Source: Caldilineaceae bacterium (lineage in GTDB: Bacteria > Chloroflexota > Anaerolineae > Caldilineales > Caldilineaceae). Taken from it: 64,000 nt of DNA. How positions within the stretch are numbered: position 1 is the first letter of the stretch; every line of letters begins with the position of its first letter. A model generated the notes under the pieces. That model was not told the origin of the DNA and did not search any database. It saw only the letters and a list, made by a program, of their open reading frames with translations. A program made the position numbers and the translations under genes. Positions 17,571 through 25,488 of the stretch are shown here, piece by piece. The DNA is taken from positions 124,001 to 188,000 of the forward strand of contig JACKBC010000002.1 in assembly GCA_020634755.1 (NCBI GenBank). Direction: 5' to 3'.

Positions 17571-18725
17571 ATGATCAGCAAGCGAACCCCAATGTGGCTA
17601 TTGCCAGCACTGCTCATGTGTATATTATTCTTGAGCGGATGTGGCGGCCCAGGAGAATCCGCCGCAGAAGCGGCAGAGGTTGAACCAGCCGCTAACCAAG
17701 CGGCGGCAACCAAAGAGACCGAAAACCCCACTACCCCCCAAGTCATCAAAATCCAACCGCAGACCGAACTTAATATCTTTAACTGGTCTACCTATATTGC
17801 GCCCGACATTATTCCCCAATTTGAAGAAAAATATAACGTCAAAGTCAATTATGACATGTACGAGAGCAACGAAGATCTGCTGGCCAAGATCCAGGCCGGC
17901 AATCCCGGGTACGATCTTATTGTACCCGGCGACTACATGGTCGAGATCATGCGCAATTTGGAGCTGCTGACAGAGATCGATCAAAGCAACATTCCCAATA
18001 TGGCCAATCTGAATCCAACCTTTCTAGATTTGCCGTTTGATCCAGGCAACCAACACTGTCTGCCCTATCAGTGGGGCACCATGGCCCTGGGCTACAATGC
18101 CACCAAAGTGGATGGGGATATTGACAGCTGGCAAGTCATGTTTGACGATACGCTGGATCTGCGGCGGGCCTGGCTAGACGACGCCCGCAGCACCATCGGC
18201 GTAGCGCTCATGCTGCTGGGGTACGACGTGAACACCACGGACCCGGACCAGATTGCCGAGGCCACAGCCATGTTGGTGAAGCAGAAGAAGCTGGTGACCG
18301 CCTACGCGCCCGACACCGGCCAGATCATGCTGGATGATGGCGAAGTGGATGTGGCGGCTGAATGGAGCGGCGACATTTTGCAGATCATGGAAGAAAACCC
18401 CGACATTCGCCTGGTGATTCCCAAAGAAGGCGCTATGGCTTGGGTCGATAGTCTCTGCATCCCCAAAGGCGCGCCGCACAAAGAAATGGCCGAAAATTTC
18501 ATCAACTTTATTTTAGATGCTGAAATCGGCGCCGAGCTTTCCAACTACGTCCGCTTTGCCACGCCCAACGCCGCCGCCATGGCCATGATCAACCCGGAAG
18601 ATTTGAGTAACCCCGGCATCTATCCACCGGCGGATGTGATGGACAAGCTGCAATTTCTGGTGGATGTGGGAGAGGCCACGCTGTTGTATGATGACGCCTG
18701 GACAGAAATTAAGGCGGCAAATTAG
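17571..18725 (+). CDS. Second PotD-like polyamine-binding lipoprotein (orphan)
   Basis: A 384-residue paralogue of the PotD at 14922. It has lipobox LSGCG (Cys at residue 24) and a Glu/Ala-rich linker, then LNIFNWSTYIAPDII, YESNEDLLAKIQAG and YDLIVPGDYMVEIM, which line up closely with the first PotD. The C-terminus, LVDVGEATLLYDDAWTEIK, is also shared. No permease or ATPase gene accompanies it, so it probably feeds the PotABC system 1.5 kb upstream with a different polyamine preference, or acts as a sensor. GGAAGG precedes the ATG. Confidence 0.9.
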   Translation: MISKRTPMWLLPALLMCILFLSGCGGPGESAAEAAEVEPAANQAAATKETENPTTPQVIKIQPQTELNIFNWSTYIAPDIIPQFEEKYNVKVNYDMYESNEDLLAKIQAGNPGYDLIVPGDYMVEIMRNLELLTEIDQSNIPNMANLNPTFLDLPFDPGNQHCLPYQWGTMALGYNATKVDGDIDSWQVMFDDTLDLRRAWLDDARSTIGVALMLLGYDVNTTDPDQIAEATAMLVKQKKLVTAYAPDTGQIMLDDGEVDVAAEWSGDILQIMEENPDIRLVIPKEGAMAWVDSLCIPKGAPHKEMAENFINFILDAEIGAELSNYVRFATPNAAAMAMINPEDLSNPGIYPPADVMDKLQFLVDVGEATLLYDDAWTEIKAAN

Positions 18726-18914
18726 CATTCGGGCGACTCTATGATACGAGACTCACACAAGCCTTGCATAAGAGTGTCATCAATACCGTTCCGATTTACC
18801 CTTGGGCAGATCACGGGCGCCGCGTAGGCGCTGTGATATTTACATTGCGCAATCCGCAAAACGATAGTTTGTATTCCCGCATAAGATCGAGTAAGATCGC
18901 AAAATCTTCTACAT

Positions 18915-18954
18915 TCAGCCACCGCAATCGAGTGGGCGCGATTGCGGTGGCTGA
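18915..18954. repeat. Perfect 16-bp inverted repeat upstream of the TAP-type hydrolase
   Basis: TCAGCCACCGCAATCG and its exact complement flank the 8-nt loop AGTGGGCG. Only a short weak T run follows, so it is not a clear terminator. It lies 46 bp before the lipoprotein start and might end potD2 transcription or attenuate the next gene. Confidence 0.7.
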
Positions 18955-19000
18955 GCTTGTTTACAACCACCGTTTATATAACCACAAACTGACACAAAAT

Positions 19001-20551
19001 ATGACAAAAAGCATCTTGTTTCTTCTGTTTCTGCTGCTTCTCGCTGGCTGTGGTGACCAAGCGGCTCCCTCTTCCGCACCTGATGAAGCCAATGACGCAC
19101 AGTCGGCGCCAGACACGGCCCGCCAAGCCGACGCGGCTGGAGAGTTCACAAATGCCGACTTCATTGAGGATGACTGTCCATTTGAAACAGACGAGCCGGA
19201 CGCCGTCACCTGTGGCTATCTGACGGTGCTGGAAGACCGCACCAAGCCCGACGGCTTAACCCTGGATCTTGCTGTCGCTATCATCCAAAGCCATAGCGCC
19301 ACGCCCGCCGCCGATCCGGTGCTTTACCTAGAGGGCGGTCCGGGTGGCAGCGCGCTTTTGGGCATTGAAGACTGGCTTGCTTCCCCCTTGCGCGACGAGC
19401 GCGAGATCATCCTCTTTGATCAACGCGGCACGGGCTATTCGTGGCCCAACTTGGCTTGCCCCGAAGTGGATGCCGCCGAAGCCGATGCCACCGGCGAGGG
19501 CATACTGCCCATTGATGCCGCCCAGGCGTGTCGTGACCGGCTCCTTCAGCTGGGCGTGGACCTCAGCATGTACAACAGCGCCGCCAGCGCCGCCGACGTC
19601 AACGAGCTGCGGCAGGCGCTGGGCATTGATGAGTGGAATCTCTTTGGCATCTCCTACGGCACGCGGCTGGCGCTCACCGTCATGCGCGACTTTCCGCAAG
19701 GGGTGCGCAGCGTGGTGCTGGATTCGGTCTACCCGCCCGATGTAGATGCCTATACGGTGGAGCCCCAAACCCAAGCGGACGCCATTTTGGCCTTGCTAGA
19801 TGAATGCGCAGCCGACGCCGCATGCAGCGCGGCTTATCCCAATCTGGAAACCGATCTCTATACGCTGATTGATGATCTGAACGCCGAGCCGTTTGAAACC
19901 GACAGTGACTTTGTAACAGGCGATAATCTGGTAGACGGGCTGGTTTCCAGCTTGTACGATTCAACCAAAATCGTTCAACTACCGGCGGCGCTGGGTGAAG
20001 CTGCTGCCGGCAACTTTGATTGGTGGTTGGATTTGGTGGGTGCGAATAACGAAGGAGCCTCTCGTTTGACAGCCCGAGCGCCCAGGGTGCGGCAGGGCGA
20101 TGAGGTTCCCGAAGATGCGCAGGGCATGTTCTATTCGGTGGAATGCAACGAAGAGGCGCCCTTTGGCAACCTGGATCAAGCGCGCGCGCTCATGGCCGAT
20201 TATCCGCCGCAGCTGGCCGAACCGCTGCTGGCGCAACTGGCGGATCTCTTTGCCACCTGCGCCATTTGGGGCGCTGGAGAAGCCGCCCCCAACGAAAGCG
20301 CCCCCGTGCAAAGCAATATTCGCACGCTGCTGCTGGCCGGCCAATTGGACCCAGTGACGCCACCCGCCTGGGCCAAACAGGCCGCAGCCGCGCTCTCTCA
20401 TTCGCTCTATGTGGAGATTCCGCGCGGCGGCCATTCGGTCTCCAGCGATGGCGATTGCGTCATGCAGGTCATCATTGACTTCTACGACGACTTGGATGCC
20501 GCGCCAGACATAACCTGTACACAAAGCGTGCCAGCCTTTGAGTTGCCCTAA
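19001..20551 (+). CDS. Alpha/beta-hydrolase lipoprotein of the tripeptidyl aminopeptidase (TAP) type
   Basis: A 516-residue exported hydrolase. From ATG 19001 the N-terminus is a clear lipoprotein signal (hydrophobic LFLLFLLLL, lipobox LAGC with Cys near residue 16). The frame is open further upstream to 18764, but that extension has no signal and runs through a perfect hairpin, so it is rejected. Family features: LYLEGGPGGSA (oxyanion region), LFDQRGTGYS, nucleophile Ser in GISYGTRLA, and in the C-terminal TAP-like domain GQLDPVTPP (Asp) and RGGHSV (His). Relatives cleave N-terminal peptides or act as proline iminopeptidases or esterases. It is likely anchored outside the membrane. Confidence 0.9.
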   Translation: MTKSILFLLFLLLLAGCGDQAAPSSAPDEANDAQSAPDTARQADAAGEFTNADFIEDDCPFETDEPDAVTCGYLTVLEDRTKPDGLTLDLAVAIIQSHSATPAADPVLYLEGGPGGSALLGIEDWLASPLRDEREIILFDQRGTGYSWPNLACPEVDAAEADATGEGILPIDAAQACRDRLLQLGVDLSMYNSAASAADVNELRQALGIDEWNLFGISYGTRLALTVMRDFPQGVRSVVLDSVYPPDVDAYTVEPQTQADAILALLDECAADAACSAAYPNLETDLYTLIDDLNAEPFETDSDFVTGDNLVDGLVSSLYDSTKIVQLPAALGEAAAGNFDWWLDLVGANNEGASRLTARAPRVRQGDEVPEDAQGMFYSVECNEEAPFGNLDQARALMADYPPQLAEPLLAQLADLFATCAIWGAGEAAPNESAPVQSNIRTLLLAGQLDPVTPPAWAKQAAAALSHSLYVEIPRGGHSVSSDGDCVMQVIIDFYDDLDAAPDITCTQSVPAFELP

Positions 20552-20998
20552 GGGACAAACCATTTAAATGAGGCATGATGCCGGTACGGGCCTGAGTGGC
20601 GGCAGGATAGCGCGTTGCCGACGGGCCCACCGTATGCCGCCCCTCGTGCCTCCTCGTTTGGGCCATCCATACCTGTATTCTCTCTAAGAAGTCGTCCGGG
20701 TAGAGATGGTTAGCGTGCGCCGCACCGCAGAACAGCCCGACAACAGCCACTTGCACGGGAGTGCGGCGCACGCGGCGCTACGAAACAATTGTTCACCCAA
20801 GTAGGGAATTATGCTCACGCCTCATGCATCTGTGGGAGGCCCTTTAAGCTTGTCCATAGAAATTCCACAGCCCTTTCCCCCTTTCCGGTTCAACAGCTTT
20901 AGACCAGTTGCTTTGCTCCATGTAGTCTCCGTGTGATATGATTTAGCGTGCGCTTGGGCCAGCATAGAATTAGGCCCTGTACCACGAGGAAAAATCTG
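20552..20998. other. Intergenic region upstream of mutS2
   Basis: This 447-bp region has no supported gene. A G+C-rich segment at about 20578-20645 has GGTACGGGC facing GCCC and GGCGGCA facing TGCCGCC, so it may fold as a terminator for the hydrolase gene. The last 90 bp carry a possible promoter. Confidence 0.45.
20913..20942 (+). promoter_or_regulatory. Possible promoter for mutS2
   Basis: TTGCTC and TATGAT are 18 bp apart and lie 57 bp before the GTG start of mutS2. It is a pattern match only. Confidence 0.35.
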
Positions 20999-23464
20999 GT
21001 GAATCCGCGGACGCTCAAAGTACTTGAGTACGACAAAATTTTGGACAAGCTGGCCGGCTACTGTTCTTTTAGCGGTGGGGCCGAATTGGCGCGCAGCCTG
21101 CTCCCCAGCGACGATCTGGTGACCGTGCAGGAGGCGCTGGCGCAGACCAGCGAAGCCTCCAGGCTGCTGGAACAAAAAACAGACGTCCATTTCGGCGGCG
21201 TGACCGACGTGCGCGCCTATTTGGAAAAGTCCGAACGCGGCGCTATGCTCTTTCCGCAAGAGCTAAATGAAGTCAAAAGCACGCTCATGCGCTCGCGCTC
21301 GTTGCAGCAGATGCTGACGCGGCTGGAGAATGCTTTTCCCAAGCTGGCGGAAATCGCCTATGGCATTGAGCCGTGTGACCACGTCGTCACCGAAATTGGC
21401 CGCTGCATCAATGACCGCGCCGAAGTGGTGGATAGCGCCAGCCCCGCCCTGGGCCGCATACGCGCCGAGCTGCGCGTGGCCCAAGAGCGCCTGCTCAGCA
21501 CGCTGGACAGGCTGGTGCACAGCGGCGATGTCAAACAATATTTGCAGGATGCGCTGGTCACCCAGCGCCAGGGACGCTATGTGATCCCCGTGCGCGCTGA
21601 ATACAAAGGTCACATTGAAGGCATTGTGCATGACCAATCGGCCAGCGGCGCCACGCTCTTTATTGAGCCCATCAAAGTGGTGCAGCAGAACAATGCCGTG
21701 CGCGAGCTGGAGTTGCAAGAGGACAAAGAGGTGCGCCGCATCCTCACCGAGCTGACCGAACTGGTGGCCGATGAAGCCGAATATATCCGGCGCAATGTGG
21801 ATGTATTGGCGCTGCTGGACCTGATTTTTGCCAAGGCCAAATATGGTTACGCGCTCAACGGCACGGTGCCGGAAGCAGTGTCGTTTCGGCCCGTCAAAAG
21901 CCAGCCGCACAAGGCCAAGCCCCAGCATGCAGAGAGCCAAGAAGAAGAACCCATTCATCCCGGCTCGGTTATCGATCTGCACGACGCCCGCCACCCGCTG
22001 CTAGACCCCAAGCAAGTAGTCCCCATCGACTTCTATATTGATGAGACATATTACCTGGTTGTGATCACCGGGCCCAACACGGGCGGTAAAACGGTCAGCC
22101 TGAAAACGGTGGGCCTGCTGGCGCTCATGGCTCAATCTGGCATGATGATTCCCGCTGAGCCGGGCAGCACGCTCTCGGTCTTCGAAGGCATCTACGCCGA
22201 CATTGGCGACGAGCAGAGCATTGAGCAGAACCTGAGCACCTTCAGCAGCCACATGACCAACATTATCAACGTGCTGGAAGAGGCCGATCCGCGCAGCCTG
22301 GTGCTGCTGGATGAGTTGGGCGCCGGCACCGACCCCGACGAAGGTTCGGCGCTGGCCATGGCGCTGCTAGAAAATCTGCGCGATCGCGGCATCACCACGC
22401 TGGCCACCACCCACTACAGCGATCTCAAGCTCTATGCCCACAACACGCCGGGCGTGCGCAACGCCTCGGTCGAGTTTGATGTGCAGACCTTGCGGCCCAC
22501 CTATGAACTGAGCATTGGGCTGCCCGGCCGCTCCAACGCGCTGACCATTGCGCGGCGGCTGGGGCTGAACCCGGTGATTGTGGACAACGCCGAACGCATT
22601 GTGCGCCCGGACACGCTGGAAGCCGATGCGCTGTTGGAAGACATTAAACACGCCAAGCAGGAAGCGCAACGCGCCGAACAGCGCGCCAAAGAGCGCGAAC
22701 GGCAAGCGCAAGTGGTGGAGGCCGATCTGCGCTATCAGCTTGCGGCTATCGAAGAGACGCGGCGCGACGTCATCGCCGAGACGCGTGAGACCATGCAGGC
22801 GGAGCTGGACGAAGTCCGCGGCGAAATTGAACAAGCGCGGCGGCAACTTTCCCGCACGGGTTCCATTGGCGCCAGCACCCACGATGAATTCCTGGCCCGC
22901 GCCGAACAACAAATGGCGCGGCGTACGGCCAATCGGGAAATCGATCGCAACGTACATTTGCCCAATGCCGACGGCGAAGCGCTGAGCGGCCCCATTGAGG
23001 TGGGTGACCGCGTTTGGGTCTCTAGCTTGCAGGCCAGCGGCGAAGTCATGGCCATTTATGAACGGTCGCAAGAAGCCGACGTACAGCTTGGCAATTTCCG
23101 GCTCAAGCTGCCGCTCAAACGGCTGGAGCTGCGTCAGAAAGCGCCCAAAACTGAAGTGGCCGCCCCCATTCGCGTGCAGGGACAGAGCGCCTACCAGAGC
23201 AACGCCAAATCGCCCGGCATCGAGCTAGATCTGCGCGGCGCCCGCGTAGAAGAGAGTTTGGATCGGGTAGAGAGCTATCTGGACGACGCCTATTTGAGCC
23301 GCTTGCCCTGGGTGCGCATTATCCACGGCAAAGGCACCGGCGCCCTGCGCGAAGCCGTGCGCGACCTGCTGCGCGGTCACCCGCTGGTGAGCAAATATCG
23401 CTCCGGTGAAGAAGGCGAAGGCGGCGACGGCGTCACGGTAGCCCATTTGGTGGAAACGAATTGA
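20999..23464 (+). CDS. mutS2: Endonuclease MutS2
   Basis: MutS2 proteins act on branched DNA or stalled, collided ribosomes and are distinct from mismatch-repair MutS. The start is GTG at 20999, giving the family opening NPRTLKVLEYDKIL, with GAGGAA just upstream; a frame extension to 20948 is unlikely. The 821-residue protein has a helical core with YVIPVRAEYKGHIEGIVHDQS, Walker A GPNTGGKT near residue 358, Walker B LVLLDELGAGTDPDEG near 435, and THYSDLKLYA. A long Glu/Arg-rich coiled coil runs from about 540 to 620, and a C-terminal Smr nuclease domain begins near 735 (ELDLRGARVEES, VRIIHGKGTGALR). Architecture and length are standard. Confidence 0.97.
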   Translation: MNPRTLKVLEYDKILDKLAGYCSFSGGAELARSLLPSDDLVTVQEALAQTSEASRLLEQKTDVHFGGVTDVRAYLEKSERGAMLFPQELNEVKSTLMRSRSLQQMLTRLENAFPKLAEIAYGIEPCDHVVTEIGRCINDRAEVVDSASPALGRIRAELRVAQERLLSTLDRLVHSGDVKQYLQDALVTQRQGRYVIPVRAEYKGHIEGIVHDQSASGATLFIEPIKVVQQNNAVRELELQEDKEVRRILTELTELVADEAEYIRRNVDVLALLDLIFAKAKYGYALNGTVPEAVSFRPVKSQPHKAKPQHAESQEEEPIHPGSVIDLHDARHPLLDPKQVVPIDFYIDETYYLVVITGPNTGGKTVSLKTVGLLALMAQSGMMIPAEPGSTLSVFEGIYADIGDEQSIEQNLSTFSSHMTNIINVLEEADPRSLVLLDELGAGTDPDEGSALAMALLENLRDRGITTLATTHYSDLKLYAHNTPGVRNASVEFDVQTLRPTYELSIGLPGRSNALTIARRLGLNPVIVDNAERIVRPDTLEADALLEDIKHAKQEAQRAEQRAKERERQAQVVEADLRYQLAAIEETRRDVIAETRETMQAELDEVRGEIEQARRQLSRTGSIGASTHDEFLARAEQQMARRTANREIDRNVHLPNADGEALSGPIEVGDRVWVSSLQASGEVMAIYERSQEADVQLGNFRLKLPLKRLELRQKAPKTEVAAPIRVQGQSAYQSNAKSPGIELDLRGARVEESLDRVESYLDDAYLSRLPWVRIIHGKGTGALREAVRDLLRGHPLVSKYRSGEEGEGGDGVTVAHLVETN

Positions 23465-23497
23465 CCTGCCCCCCAAAAGGAGAAAGCAAATAAATCC

Positions 23498-24430
23498 ATG
23501 GCTGGAGATGAGAAGATTCGCTGTAGCGTCGGCGTGACGGTCTACAACGAAGAGAAGAATATTGGAAATCTGCTGGAAGCCCTGCTGGATCAGCATCTAC
23601 ACCGCGTAGAGATTGCTGAGATCATTATAGTGGCCAGCGCCTGTGAAGACGACACCGTGCCCATTGTGCAAGAGTTTGCCGCCCGCGACGCCCGCGTCAA
23701 GCTTATTGAGCAGGCGCGGCGCGAGGGCAAAACCAGCGCAGTCAACCTCTTTTTGGCTGCGGCCACCTGCAATATCTGCGTGGTAGAAAGTGGCGATACG
23801 GTGCCCCATGAATATGCAGTCGAGCATTTGGTGCGCATGTTTGCCGACCCCACCGTGGGCATGGTGGGCGCCCAAAAGGTGGCGGTCAACACGCCAACCC
23901 ACATTGTGGGGCTGTTAAGCCATTTGAGGCTGCGCATGGAGCACACGCTCTGTTTGGAAATTCCGCGCCTGGGTGAAATGATTGCCTTTCGCAAAGTGTT
24001 CGACTACATTCCCCCCGACATCGCCATGGACGAAGCCTTTGTGGAAGCGCTGGTCATCAAGAATGGGCTGTCGGTTCAATATGCACCCGACGCCGTGGTC
24101 TACAACACGGGTCCCACCACCATTCCCGACTTTGTGCGCCAGCGGCGACGCAACCACGCCGGTCATCTCTATTTAAAGCACAAATATGGCTACGCCGTTA
24201 GCAGCATTCAAAATCGGCGCGTGGCGCGCATTGCCTTTAACGAAGTGTGGGGCGTGGTGCGGCTGCTTTGGGTGCTCTTCCTGCTGGCGGTGCTGGAAGC
24301 TTGGAGCCGCGTGCTGGGCTGGTATGATTTTGCCGTCAAGCGCGACCGCCACGTCATCTGGAATATGGCCTGGACGCAAAAGCAGGATGTCCAGAGTATT
24401 CGGCGCCAATATGAAAAACCATCGATCTAG
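23498..24430 (+). CDS. Family 2 glycosyltransferase
   Basis: A 310-residue GT-A fold transferase. It opens with VGVTVYNEEKNIGNLLEALL, then IIIVASACEDDTVPIV and EGKTSAVNLFLAAA. In place of the classical DxD it has VESGDTVP, a common variant. Later motifs VGAQKV and DIAMDEAFVEALVIKNG fit processive or undecaprenyl-linked GT2 members, and one or two hydrophobic segments near residue 255 (LLWVLFLLAVLEAW) may bind the membrane. AAAGGAG lies 17 nt upstream of the ATG, a long spacing. The next gene begins inside its last codons, so both proteins likely work together in envelope glycan or glycolipid assembly. Confidence 0.88.
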   Translation: MAGDEKIRCSVGVTVYNEEKNIGNLLEALLDQHLHRVEIAEIIIVASACEDDTVPIVQEFAARDARVKLIEQARREGKTSAVNLFLAAATCNICVVESGDTVPHEYAVEHLVRMFADPTVGMVGAQKVAVNTPTHIVGLLSHLRLRMEHTLCLEIPRLGEMIAFRKVFDYIPPDIAMDEAFVEALVIKNGLSVQYAPDAVVYNTGPTTIPDFVRQRRRNHAGHLYLKHKYGYAVSSIQNRRVARIAFNEVWGVVRLLWVLFLLAVLEAWSRVLGWYDFAVKRDRHVIWNMAWTQKQDVQSIRRQYEKPSI

Positions 24431-25475
24431 CCTGCTCAAGCTGGTCATTGGTCTGGGGCTGCTGGCCTTCTTATACACCAAACTGCCAGACCGCGAGCAG
24501 TTGTGGCAGCAGATCAGCACGGCCAATTTTGGGTTGCTGCTGCTGGGGGCGTGCTGTTATGCATTGGCCGTGGCGCTCAGCGGCATCAAATGGGGCATTT
24601 TGCTGGCGTCGGTTGGGCTGCGACCGCCAACACCACGGCTGCTGGGTCACCAGTGGCTGGCCGAATTTTTCAACAACTTTCTGCCCGGCCAAGTGGGTGG
24701 CGACGTCATGCGCGGCTATGCTTTGGCGGCAGACACGCACCAGAATGCCGCGGCCGCGGCCAGCGTACTCATCGATCGCTTTATCGGGCTCATGGTTTTC
24801 ATGAGCGCGGCGTCGGTGGCCTCTATTATCATGCTGCTGTGGGGGCGCCGGCCCGATGGCACGCCATTTGCCGCCGCCGAGCTGCTCTACATTCGGCTAA
24901 TTGCCGTGGGCGTCGTGGGGTTGACGCTGCTGCTGGCGGCCATTGTGGGCGCCGTGCTCAGCCGCCGCATTAAACAGCTGGTGGAAAGAGTATTGCAGCA
25001 TCTGCCCTTTGCGCAACACACAACGCCCATATGGCGCTCATTGGCCGCCGCGTTTAATGCCTATCGTCATCAATACCGCGCCATGTGGCTCACGGCCCTG
25101 TGTGGGCTCCTCATTGTCTTTTTTACCAGCGTCAACATTTGGCTCATTGCCCAGGCCGTCCAGCCCGGCAGCATTTCGCTGTTGGCCGTCTTAGCCATTA
25201 ATCCCCTCATTGTATTCGTATCGCTGGTTCCCATTTCACCAGGTGGGCTAGGCGTGCGCCAAACCGGCTTTGCCGGTCTCTTTGCGCTGATCGGCGCCGA
25301 TTGGGGGCTGGGCTTTGCCGTGGGATTGATCCAGCAGTTCATTGGTTATCTGGTCAGCTTGCCGGGCGGCTATCTGTGGATACGCAACCGCCGGCGTGAT
25401 GACGCGGAAATTCAGCCGAACAGTGCATCTGCCGACGACGCCCCATACACTGCACCGATTGCACATCAGAAATAG
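24411..25475 (+). CDS. Lysylphosphatidylglycerol synthase transmembrane region (UPF0104) family protein
   Basis: A 354-residue polytopic membrane protein with about eight hydrophobic segments. The family signatures are YALAVALSGIKWGILL, FFNNFLPGQVGGDVMRGYAL and VPISPGGLGVRQTGF. These proteins are flippase-like membrane domains often linked to glycosyltransferases or lipid modification. The ATG at 24411 is used, overlapping the GT2 gene by 20 bp; the frame is open back to 24186, but that part is a shadow of the GT2 gene. Coupling with the GT2 gene suggests export or modification of a glycolipid. Confidence 0.88.
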   Translation: MKNHRSSLLKLVIGLGLLAFLYTKLPDREQLWQQISTANFGLLLLGACCYALAVALSGIKWGILLASVGLRPPTPRLLGHQWLAEFFNNFLPGQVGGDVMRGYALAADTHQNAAAAASVLIDRFIGLMVFMSAASVASIIMLLWGRRPDGTPFAAAELLYIRLIAVGVVGLTLLLAAIVGAVLSRRIKQLVERVLQHLPFAQHTTPIWRSLAAAFNAYRHQYRAMWLTALCGLLIVFFTSVNIWLIAQAVQPGSISLLAVLAINPLIVFVSLVPISPGGLGVRQTGFAGLFALIGADWGLGFAVGLIQQFIGYLVSLPGGYLWIRNRRRDDAEIQPNSASADDAPYTAPIAHQK

Positions 25476-25488
25476 GTGTCTACTCTTT

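Noticed and set aside
18764..19000. An N-terminal extension of the TAP-type hydrolase
   Set aside because: It runs through a perfect 16-bp hairpin and would bury a textbook lipoprotein signal inside the protein.
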